Assembly: GCF_040054535.1 (NCBI RefSeq)
Contig: NC_090778.1
Span: forward strand, 15,474,501-15,538,500
Length of the DNA stretch: 64,000 bases
Direction of reading: 5' to 3'
Source: Antennarius striatus
Taxonomy: Eukaryota; Chordata; Actinopteri; Lophiiformes; Antennariidae
This document shows positions 38,279 through 57,494 of this stretch, in pieces. Every line of letters begins with the position of its first letter. Position 1 is the first letter of the stretch. Below the pieces are notes generated by a model. That model had not been told where the DNA came from and did not search any database. It saw only the letters and a program-made list of their open reading frames with translations. Position numbers and translations under genes: made by a program.

Positions 38279-38284
38279 TTTATT
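38279..38284 (-). terminator. Candidate paip1 polyadenylation signal
   Basis: The minus strand reads AATAAA about 880 bases after the paip1 stop codon, followed within 30 bases by TG-rich sequence. A second AATAAA on the same strand, near 38690, could serve a shorter 3' UTR. Confidence 0.4.
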
Positions 38285-39160
38285 GCAGGCAAACAAAACC
38301 ATAAATAATATTTACAGACTATGAAACAACATTCAATGGGTTCTGTGGATTGCTGGTAAACAGTTTTTCAGTCTTGGATAGGAATCAGTTGTTTGTGACC
38401 GTCCACCGACAGCTGCTGAATTTTGAACTATTTATTTGTAACTCCAAGCAGTTAAAATGTCGACTTCAACAATAGAACTAGAATTTAAAAAACGGTCGAC
38501 ACTGACTGAAGTTTTGTAACTTCATTTAAAAGAAAACTAGGGCATTCTCCAGACTGTAGCCTTTACGGATTTCTGACTGCTAGACAGATTAACAGGTAAA
38601 TAGTCTTTAATGTATTGTTTAATGGAAACACGGCAAGAAAAGTTGTTTAAAAATGAGACTGTAAAGGCTGTATCTGCTATAGGTGTTTATTTAAATTAAT
38701 GTCTCACACACATACAAAGTGTTCTCCCTTAAAATTCTGTCTCTGAATGAAAGGTACAATTTTTGGCCAGCAGTTTATGCATGTGGCATGAACTGGTTAA
38801 AAGAATGCAATCAGAGGAGACCACAGCACACATTTCCCTCTTGGCGTTAACCGTAGACAAGAAGGAAAGAAGTCCCTGCAGAAATTCAAAACAATATAAG
38901 AGAAAACTTAAAATGTCCAAAAACATACCTTAAATTTTCAAATTACTGTATCCTGTTGATCGTCCTACTTTGGAATCAACGCTGACTGAGGAGTGTCAGA
39001 AGTGCAACTACAGTATAAACAGCTTGTTGCCTTAAAATGTTTGATTGCAGTAAAACAAACGTTTGAACCTATGACAAGTTAGCTTTCTTAGTTTTAAACA
39101 TTCCACTCAGATGAGCAGGAAAAAGTATATTCTGTAGAGTCTGAGCTTCTCACTTTCACA

Positions 39161-42100
39161 TCATTGTTTTCGGTTCCTTTCAGATTCTAAACAAAAAGTT
39201 TTAAAAGCCTCTTCAATCTCAGGCTCCATCTCGTCTTCAGAGTCGTCGTATCTGCAAATGCAACAATAAGAAATAAAATCGTGTTAAGAGTAGTTTTAGA
39301 GGCACACACATTTTTTGTTTCATTTCACAGGTAGACACATAAAAGTACAGGTCACACAGACACACACAGACACACACAGACACACACAGACACACACACA
39401 CACCCGACAGGAGCCGGCTAAGCCCTCATTCACTCTCAACTGCTGACTACACTGAATGAGGCTGCGGCTGATGCAGTTGCACTATGGGCCAGTTCAACAC
39501 ATTCGCCAACCTCAGAGGCCCACATGTCAGCGGTGGTCATACGATCTGCTTGAAACCGCTGTGCAGTCACATGACTGAGGGTGTGCCAGCATGGTAGTAC
39601 TATTGAACTTACACTTCATGTCCATTTTCTCCATGACCGTCATGGAAATAGTCTTGCTTGACCAGGATCTCTTGGTATTTCTCAGCATATTCTGTCAAAG
39701 CAAAGAAAATGATATTGTAGAAAAGACTTTGGAGCACATGACCCGTACGATTTATAAAAACTGATTAACCACAAAAACGATAATCACACAACTACTTATC
39801 ATTACAGGAAAATTAAAAAAAGAAAAAACAAACTTCCTGATGTTTCTAACCTTTTAAATGCATGCACACACTGTAAATCCAATTACAAATAGCAATCTTT
39901 TTGAGAAACAAAAATGGCCATTTCATGACTCTAGAGCCTCTGAACAGTACTGAAAGCCTGTAGAAAGACAACTCCATGCTGACCACTTGACCTACTACAA
40001 ACAAGTGAACATGGCTCACCTGGATCTGCTGCTGTGAAAGGCGTACCATCTTCTGTGTAGAACGTGGGTTCATTCTGAGGAGAGAACAAAAAAAAAAAAC
40101 AGTCCATGAGGAACAAATCGACTCCACACTGAAGCAGAGAGATGAAGGTGCAGCCGACACTCACCATGAAGTAGTTGGGGTCGTTGTCTGGAGTGGCGTG
40201 GCTGGCTGCTGCAGCATCATGGACTCTGCCCCAATCACTAGATCTCAATTCCACTAGTTTCAAAAGCATTTGTCTGACACCCCTGGGGAGAAAAAAAACT
40301 TCACCCACGGTGTTTTGGATGGGTTAACCTTGAAGAAGTTGGCTTTTTGTAATTGTAAGGCAACGGTATTAAAGTAAAACCTGGAACTTCTCTGTTCAGC
40401 AATAACCTTCAGGTTTTAAAACAGTAAGTGTACCTTCAGAACAAGCCTTGAATAGCAGCTGCACACAGAAACCATTTCAATATACACACCTGCTGCATGT
40501 AGCATCTAGTAAAATAGTCTCTATTCTTTGGATCAACTGCTCCATGTGTGGTTTCCCACTCTCCTTCCACGTGTCATCTAGGACAGAGCCGGTGAGCTGG
40601 GAATTTAAAACACATTCTAATCACCTCCCTTAACAACAAAACAAAAGTTGGTCCAAAAAGAAATCTACTCAAGATTTGACACCTTAAGAAGTTTGACAGC
40701 ACAGATGAGGTTTTCATCGACAGGATGGTTAAACAGGCTGTTCATCAGGTCATTCAGAGCTGAAAGGAGGATATCTGCTCGATTGGGGAGACCTTTTCCA
40801 CTCTTTACCTAGATAAAGACAGATTGGCACAGAAAAATGACTGATGCAAGCAATAAGCTGAAGGAATGCTGGGTTGAAATCCGGTGTTGTTATTAGAATT
40901 ACGGGATTCAAAAAGTGAAGATTGTGTTGTTTAAAATCCAACAAATTAATGAAATGATGGGATTTACCCACAAGGGATGGCATCACAAAGCAATATATAA
41001 GCAAACCTTTACCTCCAGGTTAAGATAGAGCTCCCCCAGAAAAAGGACAAAGGAGTGGAGTTTCTTCTGAGTGTCTGGGTCTCCTCTGACTGCTACGTCC
41101 CTCTGTTCAAACTCTATTCGGCATCTGTTGAGGACAACGTTCTTCCTTTTTAAAAGGCAAATTAAATAATGATGATAGTTCAGAATACTGTGCATGTGTC
41201 ACCAAAAGAGGTAGTCCATTTTTATCACAAACATCACTAATAAAGGCTCTTCCATCAGCTTATTCCTTTAAAATTTTTTTTAACAAAACGGTAAGGGAGG
41301 TTTGCTATGAAGTCTAATCTGTGTCTGATACGAGTCCACATTAAATTCAGTAACAAACACAAAAAAAAATATCACCTTTTCAGGAGCAGCTGACGAAAGT
41401 TGCCACTTGGTGGGCTGATAGTTAGATGATGAGACAAGTAGTTACAGAGCCTGGCGCCCGTGTAAGAGAAGTTTGGAATGGCAGTAGACTGAAACGAAAA
41501 CCAGAACAGGGTTTGGCTTCAACTTACATTAGTTAATATTGATACAACAATAATATGAAGACTGAACACAGCGTTTCAAACCTGTGTGTATATTAGTTCA
41601 ACCAGCTCTTTCAGCAGCTCCTCAGTAGTAACCCAGGAATTGATCACACCGGTTATGTAATCAATATCAGACTCAAAAGACCCCGGTGAGCAGCTCAGGT
41701 GACCGAGGAATTCTGTGACCATATCAGCCAATGTCGGTTCTCCATAATAGCTTTCACTGTCATAATACAGATTGTGGTCCTGAACAAGAATCACAATACA
41801 AATATTAAAAAAAACCAAAAAAGTCAGTTGCTTTGTCAACATAAATGAGGACCAAATTAAAAATCTTGATTTTAAAAGTTGTGATGTGAATGTAAACAAT
41901 GATGGACATGCTACTAAAAATGTTGCTGATACTTTGATGCTAACAAGAGGAACCACTATAAACATGTTGGTTGAAGAGCACCAAAAATAATAGTGATACT
42001 GAGAGGATTAAGGCAGAGGTGGCATAAACACTCCACTTACTTCACCCTGGTTTGTTCCTGCTGGGACAAACTCCGGGGCAGTGGCTGAAAGATTTGACGA

Positions 42101-42543
42101 CTTAACAATAGAATAAACGTCATGAGATTGTCTGGAAGCAAAGTTACTGCTAGCATTTGCACTTTGTTGCGATACGCTCTCTCTTGCATAATCTGAAAAG
42201 AGAAGAAAAATGTCCTCAGCTTGTTTCTCTCTAAGTGAGATCTCAACCTACGTAGATAGATCTAATCTCCTTTAAACTCTCAATTCAGGAACAGTTCTAA
42301 AAAGCTCTCACACATCTCTCTAGATATACACTTAAAAATTTAGAATGAGTTTTGTTTAGAATATTAGTAGTTTTGTTTTAAATCCATTGAGTATACAAAA
42401 TGACAAAATATGGTTTGTAGTACATTAACAACAATACACAATTGACTAACTACACAGTAACTACGTATAATACATGTATAATCAGTGAGCAATGAGTGAT
42501 GTGTGAGAACATCACAACTCCAATTATTACTGTAGTTTGAGCT

Positions 42544-42593
<50 letters not shown>

Positions 42594-43590
42594 GTATATA
42601 TATACACAGTATATATATAGGACAATATAAGTATTTATAGGACAGTACATACATATAGGACACTATACATTAACCTTGTTGAGCAGTATCTGTGGTTAAT
42701 GGCTGTCATCCCACAAGTTTGTAATGAAAAGTGTTGTCTATTGTAGTAACTGTATATATACATAATGTGCATTTTGTAAGTATTACAAAAACCACATTAC
42801 GTATGTTTTTTTAAAATCTTTTTTCATGCCTTTGATTTAAATTTGTCTGTCCTTTCATTCCGTCATAGCTCCTTTCTAACAAGTGACACAAACATTCATT
42901 TGAACAAGAAGTGTTGCTTCCACTTGCCTCCACCTCGGACTATCTGACCTACAGAAGGTTTTTACTCTCTATGGTGAACAAACGTTACTCATCTGAACTT
43001 TTAATTTGACTTTCTGCTTTGCAGTCCGTGTTTCTTAACGCAAACGAAGCTATAAGCTTTACAAACACAACGTGCGTCTGGCTGAAACTGGCCGGGCTAA
43101 ACGTGTGGTCTGAGTGTCAGCTTTATTTAGAGGCTGCCTCGGAGTTAGCCCGACAGGTGCGCCTCTCAGACGGCTAGCGGGGACTGATAGCAGCGGTCAC
43201 TAGCAGCTACCTCATGACATTAAGTAAAGCAATCAGCCAGAGGAAATGTTACGGGTGTGGTTCAGATCGGACATAGAGGCCCTCGGTGATCACCTCCAGC
43301 ATGTTGTGTTCTTGTATTCTACAGGGAGACTGAAGTGAATGTGAAACCAGCCATTAGCCTCCACTGACGCTAGCTAGCCGACACTCGTTACCTTCAGGGA
43401 CAGCGGACTTCGCAGCGCTACAGTCGTTCTCGTTGAAAGGCAGTGATGTTCGTGGTTGTCTCAGCGGTTCCCTTTGATTGAAGAACACGGCTGTGTTGTC
43501 ACAGTCCCCGGACAGAACCCCCAGCCCGGAACCCGCAGGTGGATTTCGGACTCTCCCCGACCCAGGAGCTCTGTCGAAATGCTCATCCAT
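39161..43590 (-). CDS. paip1: Poly(A)-binding protein-interacting protein 1 (11 exons, complete)
   Basis: Cytoplasmic translation cofactor that bridges poly(A)-binding protein and eIF4A/eIF3 to stimulate initiation. Exons: 43392-43590, 42041-42192, 41582-41779, 41376-41488, 41013-41124, 40683-40808, 40490-40596, 40165-40282, 40020-40074, 39613-39691 and 39161-39251 (last coordinate good to a base or two). Phases agree: about 449 residues (human 479). The N-terminus MDEHFDRAPGSGR and LRQPRTSLP match the family. The PAM2 motif is SNLSATAPEFVPAG (end of exon 2). The MIF4G-type fold spans exons 3-8 (LVELIYTQ, LCNYLSHHLTISP, FVLFLGELYLNLE, LICAVKLLKLTGSVLDD, QMLLKLVELRSSDWGRV). Then come NDPNYFMNEPTFYTEDG and the acidic C-terminal PABP-binding end (DSEDEMEPEIEEAF, FCLESER). 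The start is the first ATG in a GC-rich 5' exon. It lies between fgf10 and itga2, all in one orientation. Confidence 0.96.
39354..39402 (+). repeat. (CACACAGA)n minisatellite-like array in paip1 intron 10
   Basis: Several units of 'cacacacagacacacacaga' type. Confidence 0.8.
42546..42608 (+). repeat. (TA)n(CA)n microsatellite in paip1 intron 1
   Basis: AT dinucleotides followed by CA dinucleotides and two 'cagtatatatata' units. Confidence 0.8.
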
Positions 43591-43620
43591 GACCGCTGGT
43601 TCGGCAGCTTCGATCCTTAA
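43050..43620 (-). promoter_or_regulatory. CpG-richer 5' region of paip1
   Basis: The first exon and its flanks are clearly richer in GC and CpG than the surroundings, as expected for a housekeeping promoter. No TATA box is seen above the ATG at 43590. Confidence 0.35.
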
Positions 43621-44218
43621 AGCGGCATCAGAGAACGATTAAGAAATGCTGCTGATAATAACAATTGTTTTTTCTTTTGCGTGGTAGGAAATATTGGTAT
43701 TTTACACTCGTAAGAACCTGTCTTTCATGATGTTTTTTTTAACCAACGGATATCGATGCAGCATATCCACAACTTTTTATCCACTTCCTTTCCATCAGAA
43801 CAATGTTTTATATTAGACCCAAACTGTCTCCCTCTATCGGTCTGGAGCCAAAGTGCACTTTGGTGCAAAGTGCCCGTGAGGCGCCATGAACTCATCGATA
43901 TACTACTGTAATCTGATCTGTTTGCCCAAGTTAAACGTAAGAAGATCATCATTTTTTTTAGTACATTTAATAAGTTCTATATAAGGCCTGTAATAATTTA
44001 TTATTTATGACATATGGTCTCTCAAATGTATTTGGAAAAGCCAGCTTAAGGGATTGAAATTGTTCTGCTTCCATGTTCAATCTTCCTTTTAAATTAAATT
44101 AAATAAAATTTTCTCATCAAGAAAAACAAGTCTGTGAAATGAAATGTGTTTATCATAAAGAACAGCATGTTTTTTTGAATTTCTCCAAATATTAGTAGTA
44201 TTGAAAACATGAAACACT

Positions 44219-44554
44219 TCTTTTCCTTTTGGCTTTTCCCTTCAGGGGTCGCCACAGCGAATCAGTTGCCTCCATCTAACCCTGTCTTCTGCATCCTCTT
44301 CTCTCACACCAACTACCTTCATGTCCTGTTTCCCTACATCCATAAACCTCCTCTTTTGTCTTCCTCTAGGCCTCCTGTCTGGCAGTTCAAAACTCAGCAT
44401 CCTTCTACCAATGTATTCACTATCTCTCCTCTGGACATGTCCAAACCATCTCAGTCTGGCCTCTCTGACTTTATCTCCAAAACCTCTAACATGTACTGTC
44501 CCTCTGATGTACTCATTCCTGGTCCTGGTAGGATCAGGAATGACCTTCGGCTAC
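44219..44554 (-). mobile_element. 5'-truncated LINE fragment (RTE/L2-like) with 19-bp target duplication
   Basis: The minus strand encodes the C-terminal end of a non-LTR reverse transcriptase: RLRWFGHVQRRDSEYIGRRM, then RPRGRQKRRFMDVGKQDM, then RVRWRQLIRCGDP before a stop and an A-rich end. The fragment is flanked by the perfect direct repeat ATTGAAAACATGAAACACT at 44200-44218 and 44555-44573. It is therefore a single 5'-truncated insertion with an intact target duplication. Confidence 0.8.
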
Positions 44555-44879
44555 ATTGAAAACATGAAACACTATACTTCTTAAAATATTACCTGTACTT
44601 ACAAATACAGGTATGCATAAAAGTACGTATTAAGAGTTAAAACACAATTGGATCATTTAGTTGATGTTACGTGAAAATAAATTGTTTTTATTTTCATTTT
44701 TGATGTGACTTTATTTTTACATTGATGCCTGTGTAACATTTTATGGTTTTAGCTGTTAGAGTAATACTGATTTGAATTATTCCGGTTAGTTTATGACAGT
44801 AATATCACAAGAGCTGAATGAAGACCAATGTAGCATGCAATTGAAATCAAAATTACAATCGCAATTGTCTTGACTACAG

Positions 44880-44965
44880 CTGCTTATTCACCTTTTCTGG
44901 AGTCTGTCCCAGCTGGCTATGGGTGAGAGGTGGGTTACACCCCAAATGAGATGCCATTTCTGTAA
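44880..44965 (+). repeat. Fragment of dispersed teleost repeat
   Basis: 'Ctggagtctgtcccagctgg...gggtgagaggtgggttacacccc' matches the head of the repeat family at 9853 and 57495. Confidence 0.45.
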
Positions 44966-45967
44966 ATTTGGAAATTAAATGGTCATGCTATATTAGTCAC
45001 CGATTGTGTATATTTCAGAGTTTATCTTCCACCTGATGTTTATAAGTATGGTACTGTTGATGCAAGAGACATATGAACTTTTATTTCACTCTCTTTCACT
45101 TTCTGGAGCTTAATTTTCTAATTACCATTGTGACATTAAATATATGGAACATTTCTGCTTTTACATTAACTTTTACAATTTTTTATAAGCCTATTTAGCA
45201 CATGATCTCAGTTTCTTCAGTGTCTAAGCTATTTTGAGTTTACATGATCATCTGTGTAACATCTACACCTAATGATGAACCTACTGAAGGGTATGTGTGA
45301 CTGTATAGATTAATTAACTTCACACTTCATCAATAATATCTACCAAAAAATCAAATCTGGATAATTATGTTGAATTTATGTAGCAAATACACATTTATGC
45401 ATCACATAACAACCTTATTCCACAGGCACACCAGCACCGGCTGTCTCTCTCAGCTGCTGCCCACTACAAACATGTGTTGCATCAGATCTCTCAAAGTAAG
45501 TATTCATTAGTTGTTTTAGCCTCTGGTAATTTTCCACTTGTTTCCCAAAGCTGGATCACATTATGCCACAGAGAATTCACCAGCCAGAAATGTGAAGACA
45601 CATTTTCATACCTGGATAAAAGATTACTACCTCTGTCTTTTTTTGTTTTTATTTTCCCCATAATGCTGGTCTTTTGGAGGTAAATCAGGCATTCACAAAC
45701 CTCTGGAATGCGCAACATGACCAATGATTTGAAAGTGTGTGCGCGTGTGTTAAGGTGGGTGGGTGGGCGGTGTCAACACGCACTCATCACCACACATTGA
45801 ATGCAAGTTTTTTTCAGTGTTTTTTAATGACTACAGATTCTCTCCACTGGATTTATTATTACTTTACTGAATGTAGCATCAGATTATCCACAGTAAATAA
45901 ACACTATAGTTTGCTGTTTAATTATTTTCCAGAGCTCAATTATGTATTTTTTAATTTTTTAAAAATT

Positions 45968-46320
45968 TTATTCATTTATTTTATATACTTGATTAAACCC
46001 CAAAGGGAAATTAGTGGCACACTCTGGTCAGTCACATGCATATATATATTAGTGCACAGGCCCTGAACCCACAAACACACACAAGGGGCCAAGGGTACGC
46101 ATGCAATGGCAGGTAGAGTGGCGGACAGCTCCTTCGTGGAGCGCCCAAATGAGCAATTTGTAAGGTGGGACGACGCTTTGCTCAAGGGTGCCTCGGCAGT
46201 GCTCCGGAGGTGAACTGACACCTCCCACTGTCAGCCCACCTCCGGGTGTTTTTGGACGGAAGCGGGAATCGAACCGCCGATCTTGGAGCATTGGACAACC
46301 TGCTCTACCACTGCTGCCTC
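45968..46320 (-). mobile_element. tRNA-derived SINE
   Basis: On the minus strand the element starts at about 46320 with GAGGCAGCAGTGGTAGAGCA (A-box-like TAGAGCAGG) and has GGTTCGATTCCC (B box) about 45 bases later. This is a tRNA-like head with internal pol III promoter boxes. A tRNA-unrelated body follows. It ends in a LINE-like tail (TTTCCCTTTGGGGTTTAATC, then AAATAAATGAATAAAA). The body looks close to full length. No target duplication was established. Confidence 0.65.
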
Positions 46321-46329
46321 TTTAGCATA

Positions 46330-48243
46330 TTTTTCCTGTATTTTCAGTTACAGTTACTTTGTTTAGAAGAAATTCACTAAATTATTCCATTTGAATTTTT
46401 TGATTTACTTTATTACTCCAGTATCTTCAACTGAACTTAGCTCTTAGGTAATATTTAAAGCTTTATCCTCAAGTTACTGTTGTGGCCTCTGAAATGCAAC
46501 CACCGTGCAGTCACTCGAGATGCTTAAGAAAATGTACAACAGTACAAGAGAGGAGTACATGAAATAGCATCCAAATGTTGTCATTGTAAACACAATCATT
46601 TGCAGGTTTCATCCATAAAAACAATCATAAAGATTGTACAGTACCGCTTAAGTAAAATCTCATATTGTCCCTTTTTCAAATCGTATTTATTCTCAGTTTT
46701 TCATGCTTTGGCTGGGAAACAGACAGTCGAGATAAGAGAATGTGAATTCCGGAAGCCTGTAGTGTTAATGATGCCAGGTCCTGTGATCTGGCCTCAGGGC
46801 AGCTGCTATTGATTTGTATGTAAAGTGTGAGGGAGGTGGGTGGTCAGACACAGTTCATATCTCACCTTTCATTCAGTACTTTCTCCATTCATAAAGTCAG
46901 GTCCTCTCCCAGAATCCCTATGGCAGCAGTAATATGGCCCAATGTGACAAAGATGTCGTTATATTGTGGTTTTATGCTGTTTTTTACATGCTGTTTTTCA
47001 AAGTGGTGATGCATTGTAATTGTCGGTGTTTGTGTGTTCGTCCATTCGTCCGTCCATTCGTTCGTTAGTCCACCAAATATCTTCGCAACCGTTATAGACT
47101 GAAAAATGAAACAAAAAGCACATTATTTGGGCTGCAAAGGGGATGAAAATGAGATGACCTTGACATTGCGAAAAGTAGGTCAAGGTCAAATATCAACTTT
47201 TGTACACTCAGGAACCAGATAAGATAGAAAGACGAGGGAGAAGTCCAGTGTGAGTAAGACCATAGATCAAAGCTAGTGCTTTGACCTACCTATGCTTTGA
47301 TTTACCCTGACCTATGCAAGTAGGTCAGGGTAAAATTTTGAATTCAGGGTGTCGCGGGACGTTGCAGTCGCTGACTGCCTTGATTCTAGTTTATTAGCTG
47401 CTTTCAAAGCAGTTTTTACTATTCAAGCCCTGCTGTGACTGATGGCGGGATGCAGACCAACCAAATTACTTCATTCCCATTTTATTACTATTAGTCAGTC
47501 TCGTTCCGGAGTATCAGGCTAGACATTAGGGGTTGCTTTCTGTCCCATCTTGTACCATGACCTGTATGGTCTTCCTGTCGTCTGTGGTATATGAAAAAAT
47601 TAAGACTGTATCACAGTGGAGAAATTGATATTTTATTTTCACATAATAGAGTTCCTATAAAAAGTAAAGAATGCAAAGGAATGCATGCTTTGTAAGGGTT
47701 TCCCTCCAGTTAAATATTTCATGAAATAAATAAATCAATACAGTACAGCTGAAACACAGGGGTTAAGTATCAAACATTTGTTTAAATGTGTTGCATCTTC
47801 TATGTTTACTGTTGTCTTCATAACCTGACAGATCATTTCCCTCATTTTATTCATTTTCTAATCTGTTCTTTGTCTCATAGGAGAATATGGGTTATAAATA
47901 ACTGTGAGACACCTCTGTATCTACCACAGTTCATTCTTTTGGAGCATATGCTCTGTGTTGTCCCCCTTACACACAATCTCCAGTTGCAAACTGTTTGGCA
48001 CAGAAAACAAGGATAAACAATGCATCCCATGCCAAAGAAAACAGATATAATCTTCTCCAACCAAATAAAGTATACAATCTCAGTCAAAATCAGGAGCAAA
48101 GACCATATTTTTACATAACAGTGTTAGTGCCTTGTTTTCAGATGAGAGATTTGTCAGTGTCCATATTTCACGGCTCTTTTCAGTATCAACTTCTCCTTCC
48201 AGTGCTGCGTGATGTCCTCCTTCTCCAGTCTAACTTTTCCAGC
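46330..48243. other. Intergenic: SINE to fgf10 3' end
   Basis: No gene was recognised. It contains the repeat at 47030-47395. The fgf10 3' UTR must start below 48244, but its poly(A) site was not fixed. Confidence 0.5.
47030..47395. repeat. Unclassified interspersed repeat with a perfect hairpin
   Basis: The stretch opens with 'gttcgtccattcgtccgtccattcgttcg'. It carries 'gaccttgacattg' and 'ggtcaaggtcaa' blocks, then a perfect 13-bp stem with a 6-base loop (TTACCCTGACCTA/TAGGTCAGGGTAA, about 47301-47332). It ends near 'gggacgttgcagtcgctgac'. Such tracts recur in animal genomes as non-autonomous elements. The class cannot be settled here. Confidence 0.4.
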
Positions 48244-54455
<6,212 letters not shown>

Positions 54456-55437
54456 GGTAGTGTGCTGTGTGGAGGACGAGAGGCGACCTCAGAGCGTGGG
54501 ACATGCTGCTGGGGGCGAGGAGAGGCTTGGAGGGCAGGGAGGGGAGTTCTCCACAGTCCAGACTTGGTGAGATGGTCCCCCTGCAGAGTCCAGATTCTTT
54601 AGCACCTGTATGAAATTTTTGGATATCCCAAAGAAATAGGTTGGACAATCGAGCAGGTAACTCTGTTTCACACTGATATCCCACTGCGTTTTGAACAGGC
54701 TTCAAAAAGTCTCTTTCGTAACGTTAATTAAGTCTGACTGAAAAAGGACTTCATGAAACACATCAATTACTGTAAGTATTACACTAACCTGTTGGTCACT
54801 TTCATTCCTTCATCTAATTCTTTCTAAATTGACATTTGACTCTTCTTTGCTGCTCCAGTTGTTCAGTAGAGAAAAAAAGTCCAAAAACTGTAAGTTCACT
54901 GATATCCAAGTAGAAAGTTTTCATGTTTAAAATTCTGTAATTCCTGTGAAATCCTAAGAAAAAAAGAAACACGCCACAATGTACCTGTCTGACAGCTGCT
55001 ACACTACCCATGTACAGGAAAGCTTCCCCGATTTCAGTGTGAGGAGGAGGAAAAGCAGAATTCAAGATTTATAGAGGATTGCTGGTCAATCCAGGCGCAT
55101 GTCAGATAATCCATCTGTCTTCTGTTGCCCTGCTCCTCTCGCTCTCCCCTCATCGTTTTTTCTCTCCCTCACTAACCCCCAATTACTCCACCTTCATGCT
55201 GCATCGAGGTCATTCTTTGGGGAGGTCTTCCTCTCTGTCTGAGGGTTGAGTCAGACTTGTTCACCTCCTGCCTGTTAGCTCCTTCATGAGATGATTTCTG
55301 GTGTGATCTCCTCACCTGAAGGGTGATCACAGAAAATGACTGTTGTGTTGTGTGTAGCTGTGTGAGTTAGGTTCTGATCCTTCTGATCCCTCCCTCCTTT
55401 ACTCAACTTCCCCTCTCACATATGGGAGTAAGTATGG

Positions 55438-55560
<123 letters not shown>

Positions 55561-56454
55561 CGCCTACATCCAAGCAAATTATGAGAGTGAGTGATAGCAG
55601 GGTTTATCAGAGTAGATGAGGGGAGGCAGGAGGTAGCAGTCTAGTGGAATGGGATCGGTATCTGCGCTGACAGATTGCACTGATGATTGGTTTACTGCTC
55701 CATTAAAGACATTTTGTTTTTAACTGTGAATGGTTACAAAAGGGTTTTATTTTCCACTCAGCATATCTTTTTTTTAAAATTTGGTATTATTATCAAGAGA
55801 TTTCTATAACCAACAGGAACCACTCTTTTGGATGTGATAATCCCAATAAGTGCTCATCCTTGTCTATCGTTTCAGATAAAAATCATATTAAGTTACGATC
55901 GCCGGCTTTAGTCTAGATTTCGGTTAATCACAACCATCTTTTGAAAGCCTCTGTTTCCCCAGTGGCTCTTTATCATAGTGTGTTATCTCTCCTGCAATGC
56001 TGTAATGTCATGAGGCTCTCTAGTTTCACTCACCAGACCTCTGCCTTGCTCGGTTTCTCAGGTGTCTGAGCAGCCCTGAGCCAATAAGACTTTCTTTTAA
56101 AAAAACCATGCATCATTTGTTCCTTAAGGCAACACTGGACCGACAATGTTGTAGCGGACTAAACAGTAACATTCAGTATGTGCAGTATGTGCAAGCTGTA
56201 AAATAGTAGATTTCTGTTCTTATTAATATGACACAAAGAGATGCAAATATAATCTGTCATTAATTTAATTGATTTTCAACATGACATGCACATGTGGAGG
56301 ATGTGAACAGCTGAGTAGGATGCAACACTTCTGAGCTTTGTGACAATTCTGATATGGATTTTGCACAGGAGGGTTAGGGTCAGCAATGATCAAGGGGGGG
56401 GGGGGGGGGCTGCCGTGTTCCAGCTTCTTTTCCCTTGAGCTCTAGTTTTAAAGT

Positions 56455-56850
56455 CTGCTTTAATGTCTGTCAACAATCTACGGCAGTCTGGTCTTGGCAT
56501 GGCTTTATCTAAGGATATAAACAAAGCAATCTTATCAGCGCTTCCTTTGTGGTGTCCTTTCCCACTGTGATAACCTGAATCACTGCAGAGGAAACAGAGC
56601 TGGGGGGAGCAGGCCTCATTTATATTGATAATTGTTGCAGCAATAATTTGCAGTAATGGTGTCATTTAAAATGGCCTCACCAAAAGTGCAATGGAACACC
56701 AATTATCAATCTAAGAAACAGGCTATTCAGATCCATTGATTTCCTTATAATGTATTGTCATTAATCAGAATAACATCTTAATAATTCATATCACCTTCTG
56801 CCATTTGCCCACAAAAGTACAAGTATCCATATAAGGTCATTAATCGTAGT
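56455..56850. promoter_or_regulatory. Candidate regulatory element 2 kb upstream of fgf10
   Basis: A repeat-free block with many homeodomain-type ATTA/TAAT cores (TTGATAATTG, CATTAATCAG, CTTAATAATTC), a TTTATCT GATA-type site and AACAAAG-like TCF cores. It is non-coding on both strands. It has the look of a conserved developmental enhancer, but this is inference. Confidence 0.3.
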
Positions 56851-57494
56851 AATTAATAGTAGTTGTTTTTTAAAGTTTAATTTCTTAGTCATCGAGGTGA
56901 TCTAGAGAAAGAAAGACTCTGGAATCATGTTTGACACTGGTGTTTTCTTTTTTTATTAATTCAGCATTCTCAGGTTCACTAGTTCCACTGTGTTTGGTTA
57001 AAATATTCATTAACTTTTCATTAACCTTTCTCAGCTGAACTCATTGTAAATATGTTTTAATGCCTTATTGAACACATTCAAAATAACTCAAGAAAATTCA
57101 TCCAGCCATTTCCAATTTTTAAAAAAAATCTGGGGTCCTTTAGACACAAACACCACAGATGTGGGGGTACACAGTGTATCGTCACTGAATGCGTGTTACT
57201 TTGAAAAATTTTCCTTTTCAAATCACATACTGTACTTCTTTTAATATAATGGTAAATGATTAATACAAAACAAAACACTTTGTTTTGGAGGTTGTAACCT
57301 GTATTATTTCAATTATTTCAGTAAATACTATCTTGAAGGTGCATGCTAAACACAAGTAGTACCGGCAAAACCACAAATATTTTACAGTTCACAGCTCATA
57401 AATCTGTTTTGCATTGGGTGTTATGCTTCAAGATAACATTTAAGTTAGCATTGAGCAACTGGCATTCACCAGCGCCCACCATCCATTCATCTTG

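Noticed and set aside
39354-39402. Short regularly spaced repeats resembling an array
   Set aside because: Simple CA-rich units without unique spacers. There is no CRISPR array anywhere in this eukaryotic window.
46255-46320. tRNA-like sequence with A and B boxes
   Set aside because: It cannot form a proper cloverleaf with an acceptor stem and continues into a SINE body, so it is the head of a SINE and not a tRNA gene.
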